A stretch of 42,281 nucleotides of DNA from JBCBSZ01 sp039185015 (lineage in GTDB: Bacteria; Actinomycetota; Acidimicrobiia; Acidimicrobiales; Poriferisodalaceae), in NCBI GenBank assembly GCA_039185015.1, contig JBCDAU010000046.1:1-42281 (forward strand), read 5' to 3'. The position numbers were made by a program, and so were the translations under genes. Shown in pieces: positions 15,815-24,542 of this stretch. Below the pieces are notes generated by a model. The model saw only the letters and a list, made by a program, of their open reading frames with translations, made no database searches and was not told the DNA's origin. The first letter of the stretch is position 1. Each line of letters opens with the position of its first letter.

Positions 15815-17343
15815 GCGCCCGATCCGACCGTCCCCGCCGACGGGTCTCCCTCGTCCGGCTCGTCGTCGTGCTCGCTGGACTCGGCCTCGCCGGCCTCGGC
15901 CTGACCCGCTACGTGAGCGACGTCGTGGCGGCCTCCGACGAGCCCGACCGCGAGATCCACTTCGCTCCCTACGTGGACACGACGCTCACCCCGCTGTTCC
16001 ACTTCGAGGATCCGGCGGTGAACCCCGTCGACGAGGTCATCCTCGGCTTCGTCGTCGCCGACCCGGCGGACGGGTGCCGTCCGACCTGGGGCACCTTCTA
16101 CGACCTCGATGCCGCGGGACGGGCCCTCGACCTCGACCGCCGGATCGTCCGGCTCCGTGAGCGAGGTGGCGACGTGGCCGTCTCGTTCGGCGGGGCGCTG
16201 AACGACGAGCTCGCCGTCTCGTGCACCGATCCCGACCTGTTGCACGACGCCTATCTCGAGGTGATCGACCGCTACGACCTCACGACGATCGACTTCGACG
16301 TCGAGGGGCCCGCCGTGGTCGACACCGAGGCGAGCCGGCGCCGCGCGGAGGTCATCGCCCGCCTGCAGGAGGACCGACCGGAGCTCGAGGTGTGGCTGAC
16401 GCTGCCGATCGCACCGAGCGGCCTCCTCGACGACGCCGTCGCCGTGCTCGACGCCACGCTCGAGGGCGGCGTCGACCTGTCCGGCGTCAACGCGATGGTC
16501 ATGAACTACGGCACCCTCGGCGACGACACCGACGAGCGCGAGGCGAACGAGAGCGCCCTGCGAGGGCTCTTCGTCCAGCTCGACAGCGCCTACCGACGAG
16601 CCGGCACGACGCTGACCGACGCCGAGGTCTGGTCGCGCATCTCCGCGACGCCGATGATCGGGCAGAACGACGTCGCCGGTGAGGTCTTCGAGCTGTCCGA
16701 CGCCCACGCTCTCGTCGACCTCGCCGAGGAGGTCGGCATCGGCCAGCTGTCGATGTGGTCGGCGAACCGGGACGCGCCGTGCGGCCCGTCAGCGACCGAC
16801 GGCCGCGTGTCGAACACCTGCAGCGGCGTCGACCAGGACCTCTTCGAGTTCGCCGCGATCCTCTCCTCGGCCACCCCCGCGCCGGCCCCTGCGGCCGAGC
16901 GGGCCGACGGCGACCGGGTCGACTCCCGCCTCCTCGACGACCCCCGCACGAGCCCGTATCCGCTGTGGCGCAGCAGCAAGGAGTACGTGGAGGGGGACAA
17001 GGTCGTGTGGCAGGGCCGGGTCTACGAGGCGAAGTGGTACTCGCTGGGCGAGCAGCCCGACACTCCGGTCGACCAGGTGTGGGAGACCCCGTGGCGGTAC
17101 CTCGGTCCCGTGCTCGACATCGACCGTGAGGCCGTGCAGCGGATCGACCGGGACGCCGACGAGGTGCCGGTGTGGTCGGCCGAACGGGTCTACGTCGCCG
17201 GCGACCAGATCCGCTTCGGCAACGAGGTCTTCCAGGCCCGTTGGTGGACCCAGGGCGACCAGCCGGACGCCGACCCCGACCAGGCGTATGACCATCCGTG
17301 GATCTACCAGGGCGAGATCGAGCTGGACGAGGAGGCCGACTGA
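15811..17343 (+). CDS. Membrane-anchored GH18-like hydrolase with two chitin-binding modules
   Basis: A 510-residue protein with an N-terminal membrane anchor (about 14-34), then a GH18-type barrel. The catalytic signature D-x-D-x-E is at Asp161, Asp163 and Glu165 in TTIDFDVEG, followed by MVMNYG. After a Pro/Ala linker come two CBM5/12-like modules, about 383-432 (YPLWRSSKEYVEGDKVVW) and 452-501 (VPVWSAERVYVAGDQIRF), each with the W-Y-GD-V-Y pattern. GH18 enzymes cleave beta-1,4-GlcNAc links of chitin or peptidoglycan-like chains. Coupling to the GT2 gene suggests it trims, releases or quality-controls the polymer made by that synthase. Substrate is inferred. Confidence 0.82.
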   Translation: MSARSDRPRRRVSLVRLVVVLAGLGLAGLGLTRYVSDVVAASDEPDREIHFAPYVDTTLTPLFHFEDPAVNPVDEVILGFVVADPADGCRPTWGTFYDLDAAGRALDLDRRIVRLRERGGDVAVSFGGALNDELAVSCTDPDLLHDAYLEVIDRYDLTTIDFDVEGPAVVDTEASRRRAEVIARLQEDRPELEVWLTLPIAPSGLLDDAVAVLDATLEGGVDLSGVNAMVMNYGTLGDDTDEREANESALRGLFVQLDSAYRRAGTTLTDAEVWSRISATPMIGQNDVAGEVFELSDAHALVDLAEEVGIGQLSMWSANRDAPCGPSATDGRVSNTCSGVDQDLFEFAAILSSATPAPAPAAERADGDRVDSRLLDDPRTSPYPLWRSSKEYVEGDKVVWQGRVYEAKWYSLGEQPDTPVDQVWETPWRYLGPVLDIDREAVQRIDRDADEVPVWSAERVYVAGDQIRFGNEVFQARWWTQGDQPDADPDQAYDHPWIYQGEIELDEEAD

Positions 17344-17361
17344 GCGCTCCGCCCGAGCGCT
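17343..17361 (+). terminator. Candidate terminator after the GT2-GH18 operon
   Basis: AGCGCTC, five-base loop, GAGCGCT: a perfect 7-bp stem beginning in the stop codon of the hydrolase gene. Confidence 0.45.
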
Positions 17362-17410
17362 GAGCACGGCTGACGCCGCACCCAGCGTCCCACGGTGACA
17401 TGCTCGCACG

Positions 17411-17920
17411 ATGGTTGCGCTGTCGTTTCGAGTGGCGGTGACCCTGCTCGCGCTGGCGCTCGTCGGCGGCTGCGGCGACGCCGACGACGACGCCTCCACC
17501 ACCACCGTCGCCGACCCGACGACGAGCACCGCTCCTCCCAGTGCGCCGGCGCCGACCACCGGTGAGGTTGCCGAGCCCACGACCCCGACGACGAGCGGGC
17601 TCTTCACGTGTGACGGTCTCGCCGACCGGTGGGCCCGTATCCAGCAGGACTACCTCGACCGCCTCGGCGACGCCGACGCTGCGGAGCTGGCGGGGGGCAG
17701 CGACCGGGTGAACGCCGCCGGGGCCTTCCTCGGGCCGGCGCTCGTCGAACAGGTCCGCGACGCCGAGGCGGTCGGGTGCGGCGACACCCTCCAGGCGGGC
17801 TCCGCGGACCTCTGCAGCCGAATGGAACGGCTGACCTCCGGCGGCGAGGCGGCGGACGAGGTCATCGCACGGCTCATGTCGGCGTGCGGTGGTTCGGAAG
17901 CCGACGACCTCGACCGTTGA
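17411..17920 (+). CDS. Putative lipoprotein (169 aa)
   Basis: A secreted protein with a type II signal peptide: MVALSFR, a hydrophobic core, then the lipobox LVGGC with lipidated Cys21. Residues about 23-62 are a Thr/Pro/Ala/Ser-rich low-complexity linker typical of cell-wall-spanning lipoproteins. The rest (about 63-169) is a small helical domain with four cysteines (CDGL, VGCGD, LCSR, ACGG) that could form two disulfides. I do not recognise a family. CATGCT is six bases before ATG 17411. The next gene begins 14 bp after its stop on the same strand. Confidence 0.7.
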   Translation: MVALSFRVAVTLLALALVGGCGDADDDASTTTVADPTTSTAPPSAPAPTTGEVAEPTTPTTSGLFTCDGLADRWARIQQDYLDRLGDADAAELAGGSDRVNAAGAFLGPALVEQVRDAEAVGCGDTLQAGSADLCSRMERLTSGGEAADEVIARLMSACGGSEADDLDR

Positions 17921-17934
17921 CCCAGACTGGGCTG

Positions 17935-18804
17935 ATGGACGACGCCACCGCCGCCGAGCTCGCCCGCCGGGTCTGGACCCGCGCCGAGGCGTACCACGCG
18001 ATCACCTACTTCTCCCCCGAGTGCCTGGCCGCATACGTCGACGCCGGCCTGAAGGGCTTCTGGCGCGGGTACTTCGCCGGACGCTCAGCACCGTTCGGTG
18101 CCATCGGGGCCGGGCCGATCGCCGCGTCGTTCCACGGCTTCCGCCCCGACTTCGTCGATCGGGCGTTGCCCTCGATCTGGGAGCTCATCACCCCGGAGGC
18201 TGCGATCGAGGCCCGCCTCACCGGTGCCGACGCGACACTGCGACGGATCATGGATGTCGAGAGCTCCAAGGCCGAGCTCGCGGAGGCCGCCAGTCTGCTC
18301 CGTGAGGCGTTCGAGGGCGCCGACGTCTCGGGGCGACCGATCTACGCCGCCAACGCCGCGCTCGCCTGGCCGACCGAGCCGCATCTCGCGGTGTGGCACG
18401 GCGCCACGCTGCTCCGGGAGCACCGGGGCGATGGCCACGTCGCCGCCCTCACGGCCGCAGGCCTCGATGGTGCCGAGGCCAACGTGCTTCGCCTCGCCGT
18501 GGCCGACCTGCCCCTCGACGTCATGGCCTCGGTCCGCGGTTGGGACGAGGACGACTGGACCGCGGCCCGAGCCCGGCTCGTCGAGCGGGAGCTCGTCGAC
18601 GACACCGGGGCGACGGCTGCGGGCACGGCGCTGTACGCCGACATCGAGACCACCACCGACCGGTTGGCGACGGGCCCGATCCGCAGGATCGGTGAGCAGG
18701 CCGCAGCGCGACTCGTCGAGCTGCTGGACCCGTGGGCGGACGCGATCGGCGCGGCGGGCGACCTCCCCTACCCCAACCCGATCGGCGTCCCCCGCCCGAA
18801 CTGA
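17935..18804 (+). CDS. SCO6745-family helix-rich protein
   Basis: A 289-residue Ala/Leu-rich, all-helical protein that matches the actinobacterial SCO6745 family: the N-terminal TRAEAYHAITYFSPECLAAY, then GFWRGYFAGRSAPFGAIG with PIAASFHGFRP, and a C-terminal winged-helix-like half ending GEQAAARLVELLDPWADAI. The family function is not established; the C-terminal half resembles MarR-like helix bundles. CAGACT lies six bases before ATG 17935, so the gene may have its own promoter within the 14-bp gap behind the lipoprotein. No catalytic motif is evident. Confidence 0.8.
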   Translation: MDDATAAELARRVWTRAEAYHAITYFSPECLAAYVDAGLKGFWRGYFAGRSAPFGAIGAGPIAASFHGFRPDFVDRALPSIWELITPEAAIEARLTGADATLRRIMDVESSKAELAEAASLLREAFEGADVSGRPIYAANAALAWPTEPHLAVWHGATLLREHRGDGHVAALTAAGLDGAEANVLRLAVADLPLDVMASVRGWDEDDWTAARARLVERELVDDTGATAAGTALYADIETTTDRLATGPIRRIGEQAAARLVELLDPWADAIGAAGDLPYPNPIGVPRPN

Positions 18805-19217
18805 CTCAGCGCCCGAGCTTGCCGATGGCACGCTGATCGTGAATGTCCTCGAGATGGTCGCTCCTGAAGTTCTTCGTTCCCGGATGGTCACGTTGGACCG
18901 AGCGTGACGTTCGCGAGGCCGCGGCGACGTTGCCACCAGGCGGCGTACTCATCTCAGCCCGCTCTCCACCCTCGGGCACCCGACCGGGACGCGTGGACCC
19001 CTATGACGTCCACGTACGAATGGACGGCGAGGTGGTGTACCAGCAGACCAAGGCCCTCCGTCACGATCAGCCCGAGCGACAGAGCGATCGCCTGGCTTCG
19101 GATCCTCCCCGAGTGGTCGGTGCTGTGGGGTCGCTATCGACAACCACTCGGCTGTGAGGTGAAGGAGCTCCCGCCTGGCACCCCAGCCCGGACTGAGCCG
19201 TCGTTCTCGCACGACGG
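18805..19217. other. 413-bp region without a well-supported gene
   Basis: The base composition here is less extreme than in the neighbouring genes, and no frame shows a recognisable family. The best plus-strand frame is 18843-19157 (104 residues, beginning MSSRWSLLKFF and containing DPYDVHVRMDGEVVYQQTK), with moderate third-position GC. On the reverse strand a short frame ends at about 18805 with DIHDQRAIGKLGR before a stop, and an adjacent frame reads EYAAWWQRRRGLANV, which may be pieces of one broken gene. I see no terminator or repeat. It may be decayed accessory DNA next to the toxin-antitoxin pair. Confidence 0.3.
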
Positions 19218-19237
19218 CGTATCACGCGTGATACGGT
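19218..19237 (+). promoter_or_regulatory. Toxin-antitoxin operator overlapping the -10 element
   Basis: CGTATCACGCGTGATACG at 19218-19235 is a perfect 18-bp palindrome. It overlaps the -10 hexamer TACGGT (19232-19237), which is seven bases before GTG 19245. The layout fits autorepression by the antitoxin. Confidence 0.75.
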
Positions 19238-19244
19238 CGCGGTC

Positions 19245-19481
19245 GTGGCTGAGGTGTCCATCCGAGACCTTCGGAATCACGGCGGAGACGTCGTCGACCG
19301 AGCAGCGAGAGGCGAGCGGCTCACGATCACTCGCTCGGGGAAACCAGTCGCCGAGCTACGACCTCTCGGCCGTGAGCCCGTACCTCTCGACCTGCTCCTC
19401 GACCGGCGCAGGCAGCTGCCCGCCGTGGATCCCGACGGCCTGCGGCGAGACCTCGACCAGTTGCTCGATCCGGAGCTCTGA
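19245..19481 (+). CDS. Type II antitoxin, Phd/YefM family
   Basis: A 78-residue Phd/YefM-type antitoxin: the N-terminal VSIRDLRNHGGDVVDRAARGERLTITRSGKPVAEL is the family DNA-binding fold, and the acidic/leucine-rich tail (PLDLLLDRRRQLP to LDQLLDPEL) is the toxin-wrapping part. It would bind the palindromic operator at 19218 and neutralise the PIN toxin that starts one base into its stop codon (TGATG). GTG 19245 is the start because the domain begins there and the -10 element is seven bases upstream. Its third-position GC is slightly lower than in flanking metabolic genes, as is common for mobile TA modules. Confidence 0.88.
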   Translation: MAEVSIRDLRNHGGDVVDRAARGERLTITRSGKPVAELRPLGREPVPLDLLLDRRRQLPAVDPDGLRRDLDQLLDPEL

Positions 19482-19891
19482 TGAAGACGCAGGGCATCCT
19501 CGACACCAGCACGCTCATCCTGCTCGGACGACTGGCGACGACCGATCCACTCCCACCCGAGCCACTCATCACGGCCGTCACGCTCGCGGAGCTGTCCGTC
19601 GGCCCCCTGGTTGCCGCCACCGACGATGAGCGAGCGGCTCGGCAGGCGCACGTCCAGCAGGCAGAGGCCGACTTCGACCCATTGCCCTTCGACGCCGCCG
19701 CGGCGCGGAGCTTCGGCCAGGTAGCAGCAGGTCTCCGCCGAGCTGGTCGCAAGCCCGCAGCGCGGGCCTACGACGCGATGATCGCCGCAATCGCCATCTC
19801 CAACGACCTGCCCATCCACACCTGCAACCCCAAGGACTTCGAGGGGATCGACCAGCTCAGGTTGGTGGCCGTTCCGCATCCCGATCGCTGA
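19481..19891 (+). CDS. vapC: Type II toxin, PIN-domain ribonuclease (VapC-like)
   Basis: A 136-residue PIN-domain toxin with the acidic metal-binding set Asp8 (ILDTS), Glu37 (LAELSVG), Asp98 (AYDAMIA) and Asp119 (CNPKDF). VapC toxins cleave tRNA or rRNA; the target here cannot be told. It is translationally coupled to the Phd-type antitoxin with a one-base overlap. All four active-site acids are intact, so the toxin is probably functional. The convergent PPOX gene ends 17 bp downstream. Confidence 0.88.
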   Translation: MKTQGILDTSTLILLGRLATTDPLPPEPLITAVTLAELSVGPLVAATDDERAARQAHVQQAEADFDPLPFDAAAARSFGQVAAGLRRAGRKPAARAYDAMIAAIAISNDLPIHTCNPKDFEGIDQLRLVAVPHPDR

Positions 19892-19907
19892 ACGAGCCCG
19901 AGCTGGG

Positions 19908-20345
19908 TCAGCTGCCGAGCTTGCCGTAGTCGGTGGTGAACCAGCGCTCGGGCGTGATCGAGATGAGCACCTCGTCACTGGCGATGCCGTTGGCGACGTA
20001 GGCCTTCCCCATCTGCTCGCCGAGGTAGCGGATGGCCAGCGGCTCGACGATCTCGTCTCGCCGGTCGCCGAGCTCCTCGATCGTGACCGGCCCCTCGACC
20101 GAGGCGTACCGGTACGGCAGCTCCTCCTGCTGGGCACAGAGCGACGCCCGACCCGACGCTCGCAGGAGGCGGGTCTTCAGCGACGCCCCACCCATGGTGA
20201 TCTGCACCGGACCGCCAGGCTCGTAGGCGTACCAGACGGGCACGGCGAGGGGCGGGCCGTCGGCCCGCTCGATGGCGAGCACGCCGACGTGCACTCCGGC
20301 CAGGAACGCCTCACGCTCCTCGGCATCCATCCGCAACTCGCTCAT
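19908..20345 (-). CDS. Pyridoxamine 5'-phosphate oxidase-like split-barrel protein
   Basis: A 145-residue PNPOx-like/PPOX-class protein: FLAGVHVGVLAIERADGPPLAVPVWYAYEPGG, then GGASLKTRLLRASGRASLCAQQEELPYRYASVEG, the usual strand order of the FMN or F420-binding split barrel, ending in an ITPERWFTTDYGKL tail. Members include F420-dependent reductases and pyridoxamine oxidases; the cofactor cannot be fixed from the sequence. The start ATG 20345 is preceded by GGGGGAG, a good ribosome binding site. A much longer frame reaches upstream but runs antisense to the GNAT gene. It lies 43 bp after the VOC gene on the same strand. Confidence 0.82.
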   Translation of the reverse strand: MSELRMDAEEREAFLAGVHVGVLAIERADGPPLAVPVWYAYEPGGPVQITMGGASLKTRLLRASGRASLCAQQEELPYRYASVEGPVTIEELGDRRDEIVEPLAIRYLGEQMGKAYVANGIASDEVLISITPERWFTTDYGKLGS

Positions 20346-20388
20346 CTGCGCTCCCCCCTCGGGCGGTGGTCCCGACCAGTCTCGCCGG

Positions 20389-20733
20389 TCAGCCGGAGGT
20401 GAGCTCGATCGAGTTGCCGTCCGGGTCGGCGACGCCCCAGCCGATCGTGCCGTCGGACTCGACCCGCTCGCCGTACGCCCCGCCGCCGCTCGCCTCGGCG
20501 CGTGCGACGAGCGCATCGACGTCGTCGACGACGAACCGCAGCTGGATCCGGTTCTTCTCGGCGACGACCTCGGCGATCTCGTTCGGACACAGGAGGACCG
20601 AGAAGCCAGCGAGGGAGCCGAGGTGGAAGTCGGTGCCCTCGATCCGATCGAAGCCGCCGTCGAACACGGCGTCGTAGAAGGCGACCATCGCCGCCATGTT
20701 GGTGACGGCGATGGTGAGCCGGTCGATCCGCAC
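20389..20733 (-). CDS. VOC-family (glyoxalase-like) protein
   Basis: A 114-residue single-unit VOC protein with two beta-alpha-beta-beta-beta halves: IDRLTIAVTNMAAMVAFYDAVFDGGF in the first, and LRFVVDDVDALVARAEASGG to WGVADPDGNSIEL in the second. The metal ligands of true glyoxalase I are only partly present (a late Glu in SIEL), so it may be a binding or resistance protein or a dioxygenase-like enzyme. The start is GTG 20733, seven bases after TAGCCT. It is divergent from the GNAT gene with a 41-bp shared promoter region. Confidence 0.85.
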   Translation of the reverse strand: MRIDRLTIAVTNMAAMVAFYDAVFDGGFDRIEGTDFHLGSLAGFSVLLCPNEIAEVVAEKNRIQLRFVVDDVDALVARAEASGGGAYGERVESDGTIGWGVADPDGNSIELTSG

Positions 20734-20740
20734 CGAGGCG

Positions 20741-20746
20741 AGGCTA
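20741..20746 (-). promoter_or_regulatory. -10 element of the VOC gene (leaderless)
   Basis: TAGCCT on the reverse strand, seven bases before GTG 20733. The divergent TAGCGT at 20760-20765 lies nine bases before ATG 20775 and may serve the GNAT gene. Confidence 0.5.
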
Positions 20747-20774
20747 CGTGGGTGGCCGGTAGCGTGCCCGGCCG

Positions 20775-21179
20775 ATGGAGGTGCGCTGGAAGGGTGAGGT
20801 CGCCGACGACGAGCTGTCGCGCCTGCACTCGGCGTCGTTCGGCCTCCCCTTCCGGATGACGAACTGGAACGAGCTGTTGTCCCGCCACAGCCTCGGTTGG
20901 GTCACGGCTCGCATCGACGCTCGGCTCGTCGGCTTCGTGAACGTGCCATGGGACGGGCTCGTCCATGCCTGGATCCAGGACGTGATCGTCGACCCCGACC
21001 GCCAGCGCGGCGGCATCGGGACCGCCGTGGTCGCAGCCGCCGCCCACGGAGCTCGTGCTGCCGGGTGCGAGTGGCTCCACGTCGACTTCGACGACGAGCA
21101 CCGGCCGTTCTACCTCGACGCCTGCGGGTTCGTTCCGACGGCAGCCGGGCTGATCGACCTCACGGTCGAGAGCGACTGA
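20775..21179 (+). CDS. GNAT-family N-acetyltransferase
   Basis: A 134-residue GNAT protein. The acetyl-CoA pyrophosphate loop is RQRGGIG in VIVDPDRQRGGIGTAVV, followed by the helix AAHGARAAGCEWLHVDFDDEH and the C-terminal FYLDACGFVPTAAGLIDL that ends the fold. It transfers an acetyl group from acetyl-CoA to an amine of unknown identity. Length is typical for a single-domain GNAT. It converges on the aminoglycoside phosphotransferase-like gene, with a hairpin spanning the gap; both are of families that include drug-modifying enzymes, but that alone does not show resistance. Confidence 0.88.
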   Translation: MEVRWKGEVADDELSRLHSASFGLPFRMTNWNELLSRHSLGWVTARIDARLVGFVNVPWDGLVHAWIQDVIVDPDRQRGGIGTAVVAAAAHGARAAGCEWLHVDFDDEHRPFYLDACGFVPTAAGLIDLTVESD

Positions 21180-21180
21180 C

Positions 21181-21201
21181 CGGGCTCACTCGACGAGCCC
21201 G
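21181..21201. terminator. Bidirectional terminator hairpin between convergent genes
   Basis: CGGGCTC, seven-base loop, GAGCCCG: perfect 7-bp stem that spans the six-base gap and the last codons of the phosphotransferase gene. Confidence 0.5.
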
Positions 21202-22067
21202 AGCGCTCGCATCCGCTCGACGACGTCCTGGCCACCGGCCGGATCGTCGATCGCCGCGTTGTAGATCAGGTGGTCCGCTCCGATGTGCAGCAGGCAGGCC
21301 CGCCAGCGGTCGGCATCGGAAGGTCCGCCCCACCTCGCGACGAGCGCGTTGCGGAGGAGTCCGACGTCGAGGTTCGGGTGCCACGGGGCCCAGAACTCGA
21401 ACCAGGCCAGGTCGTAGAGGTGATCGCCCCACCGGCGGCATCCCCAGTCGAAGACGCCGGAGATCCGTTCGCCCTCGACGTGGACGTTGCGGTTGATCAG
21501 ATCGCAGTGCAGCAGCGTCCGCTCGACCTCGGCGACGGCGGGCAACTCGCACAACCGGCCCAGTTCGCTCATCACCGACCGGTGAGCGGCGGCTTGCTCG
21601 GGGAGCGCATCGAGGCGTGCCCGCCACCCGGCGAGGCGCGCATCGTCGTCGTGGACGACGAAGAGGGTCTCGGGCCACGACGGTGCGTCCGGCGGGGCAT
21701 CGACCGCCCGCATCGCCTCGAGTAGATCGGCGACGGCCGGCACGAGTGCCGCCCACCGCTCGGACGACACCGACTCGAGCGGCTCGCCCGGGTAGAAGAT
21801 CGAGACACACACGTGGAGGTCCTGGTGCGGTGGCTCGAGTCGGGTCAGCTCGATGACCGCCGGGATCGGGAGCCCGTCGTCGGCATGGCGAGCCATGTCG
21901 GCGTCGACCTCGAAGTCGTCCCGGTGCTCCCCGACCCGGACCACGAGATCGCGCCCGCCACCCCGGGCGAGGAAGGCCGTCGCCCACGCACCCGCGCCAA
22001 TCGGTTCCAGCGCCCCGAAGCGGTCGCTGAGCACCTCGATCACGGAGTCGGGGACGGCGGCCTCCAC
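21186..22067 (-). CDS. Aminoglycoside phosphotransferase (APH)-family protein
   Basis: A 293-residue kinase-fold protein. The catalytic loop is LLHCDLINRN (around 185-195), the metal motif is FDWG (GVFDWGCRRWGDHLYDLAW), and VVRV with GAGAW in the N-lobe forms the nucleotide site. It resembles the hygromycin/aminoglycoside kinase superfamily, whose members also phosphorylate choline or homoserine, so drug resistance is not implied. GTG 22067 has TACCGT eight bases upstream. The 144-bp gap to the inositol synthase stop contains only the terminator described at 22177. Confidence 0.82.
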   Translation of the reverse strand: MEAAVPDSVIEVLSDRFGALEPIGAGAWATAFLARGGGRDLVVRVGEHRDDFEVDADMARHADDGLPIPAVIELTRLEPPHQDLHVCVSIFYPGEPLESVSSERWAALVPAVADLLEAMRAVDAPPDAPSWPETLFVVHDDDARLAGWRARLDALPEQAAAHRSVMSELGRLCELPAVAEVERTLLHCDLINRNVHVEGERISGVFDWGCRRWGDHLYDLAWFEFWAPWHPNLDVGLLRNALVARWGGPSDADRWRACLLHIGADHLIYNAAIDDPAGGQDVVERMRALGLVE

Positions 22068-22075
22068 GGACCTCG

Positions 22076-22081
22076 ACGGTA
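22076..22081 (-). promoter_or_regulatory. -10 element of the APH-like gene (leaderless)
   Basis: TACCGT on the reverse strand, eight bases before GTG 22067. Confidence 0.45.
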
Positions 22082-22176
22082 CGAGAAGGCGACCGCCGCC
22101 CGAATCGGGTTTCGATGACCCGGCCTCACGAGCACGGCCCGGGCCGCAGCCCGTCAGGGCGAGGACACCGGGAGGA

Positions 22177-22200
22177 GGCGTGGGCTCCGGGACCCACGCC
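22177..22200 (-). terminator. Terminator of the inositol synthase gene
   Basis: GGCGTGGG, eight-base loop, CCCACGCC: a perfect 8-bp stem that ends eleven bases before the stop codon region of the reverse-strand inositol synthase gene, i.e. just downstream of it in transcription. Confidence 0.6.
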
Positions 22201-22211
22201 GGGCTGACAGG

Positions 22212-23507
<1,296 letters not shown>

Positions 23508-23514
23508 GGCGCTG

Positions 23515-23571
23515 AACCTACGGAGTTCTCGAACAGAACCGTGCTGTTGTTCAGATTCTCCGGACTAATCT
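23515..23571. promoter_or_regulatory. Divergent ino1/LysR promoter region with candidate operator
   Basis: Two leaderless -10 elements face outward: TAGGTT (23520-23515, reverse, seven bases before ATG 23507) and TAATCT (23566-23571, forward, seven bases before ATG 23579). Between them GAACA (23531-23535) and TGTTC (23548-23552) form an inverted repeat with a 12-base centre, of the size and position of a LysR operator. GTTCTCGAAC overlaps it at 23525-23534. Confidence 0.55.
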
Positions 23572-23578
23572 CTGCAGG

Positions 23579-24463
23579 ATGGCGACCCCGCTCCCCGACG
23601 TCTCGGTCCGCCAGTGGGAGTACCTGGTGGCCGTCGCCGAGTCCCCGACGTGGGCCTCCGCAGCCGCAGAGGTGGGGGTCAGCACCTCGGCGCTCTCCCA
23701 GGGGCTCGCCGAGCTCGAACGGCGGCTCGGCGTCCCGGTGTTCGAGCGCGACGGGCGCCGCAAGGTGCTCGCCCCCCACGCCCGGCCGGTGCTCGACCAC
23801 GCCCGCCGAGTGCTCGCCCTCTCCGGCGACCTGACCGACTGGGTCGCGCGGACCAGAGATGGGAGCACCGGTCGGGTCCGGGTCGGGATGATCGACGTCG
23901 CCGCCCTCGTCCACCTCGCCGAACCACTTCGACGGTTCCGGATCGAACGGGCCGACGTCGACCTGCGCCTGGTCGTCGCCCCGTCCTCGGAGCTGCTCGA
24001 TCAGCTCCGGCGCGGCGATCTCGATCTCGCCGTCGGCGTGCGCGACGACGGTCCCGAAGGCGACCTCGACGCGGTCGACCTCCTCACCGAGGCGCTGGCC
24101 ATCTACGGACCGCCGGGAGCGGTCGCCGGGACACCGGCCACGTGGGGACCGTGGGTGCTGTTCCCGACGGGCTCCCGGACCCGATCGCTCATCGAGGCCG
24201 AGTTGCGTCGCCGGGGCGCCGCCGTCGACGTCGTCGCCGAGTCGAACCAGCCGGAGGTGCTCGGCGAGATGGTGCGGCTCTCGATCGGCTGGACGGTGCT
24301 GCCCGAGGCCCAGGCGACGGGCGGCCCGGAGCCGCTCCGCCGGCTCGTCGACGAGCCCCTCGTCCACCGTCACCTGGCCCTCCACCGCCGCGCCGGGGCC
24401 GTGGTCGCCCCCGTGGTCGACGAGTTGGCGCACGCCGTGCAACGGCCGGTCACGACGGCGTGA
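23579..24463 (+). CDS. LysR-family transcriptional regulator
   Basis: A 294-residue LysR-type regulator. The winged helix covers VRQWEYLVAVAESPTWASAAAEVGVSTSALSQGLAELERRLGVPVFER (about 10-58), followed by the linker helix and a periplasmic-binding-like effector domain from about residue 95 (VRVGMIDVAALVHLAEPL) with a second lobe around EVLGEMVRLSIGWTVLPE. It probably controls the divergent inositol synthase gene, from shared position and an inverted repeat between them. The effector is unknown; a phosphorylated sugar would fit. ATG 23579 is set by the family start and the -10 element seven bases upstream. Confidence 0.9.
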   Translation: MATPLPDVSVRQWEYLVAVAESPTWASAAAEVGVSTSALSQGLAELERRLGVPVFERDGRRKVLAPHARPVLDHARRVLALSGDLTDWVARTRDGSTGRVRVGMIDVAALVHLAEPLRRFRIERADVDLRLVVAPSSELLDQLRRGDLDLAVGVRDDGPEGDLDAVDLLTEALAIYGPPGAVAGTPATWGPWVLFPTGSRTRSLIEAELRRRGAAVDVVAESNQPEVLGEMVRLSIGWTVLPEAQATGGPEPLRRLVDEPLVHRHLALHRRAGAVVAPVVDELAHAVQRPVTTA

Positions 24464-24482
24464 CACGCTGGCGGTGGGAACG

Positions 24483-24535
24483 TGAGAGAACTCTCAGACG
24501 CCGCTCACGGTGCTCTCACCCTCCGGCCCCAACCT
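24483..24535 (+). promoter_or_regulatory. Promoter of the acidic protein/two-component operon with three 11-bp-spaced CTCA boxes
   Basis: CTCA occurs at 24493, 24504 and 24515, exactly 11 bp apart, a spacing typical of OmpR/PhoB-type regulators. The first box is also the right arm of TGAGAG-AA-CTCTCA (24483-24496). The -10-like CAACCT (24530-24535) begins 15 bp after the last CTCA and lies seven bases before ATG 24543. The same arrangement recurs at 27367-27409. Confidence 0.7.
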
Positions 24536-24542
24536 GTGCCCC

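Noticed and set aside
19908..21101. A 397-codon minus frame as a single PPOX fusion protein
   Set aside because: Only the last 145 codons match the family and have a ribosome binding site; the upstream part is antisense to the GNAT and VOC genes.
21186..22067. Antibiotic resistance gene
   Set aside because: APH-fold motifs are present, but the superfamily covers many other kinases and nothing in the sequence points to an aminoglycoside substrate.
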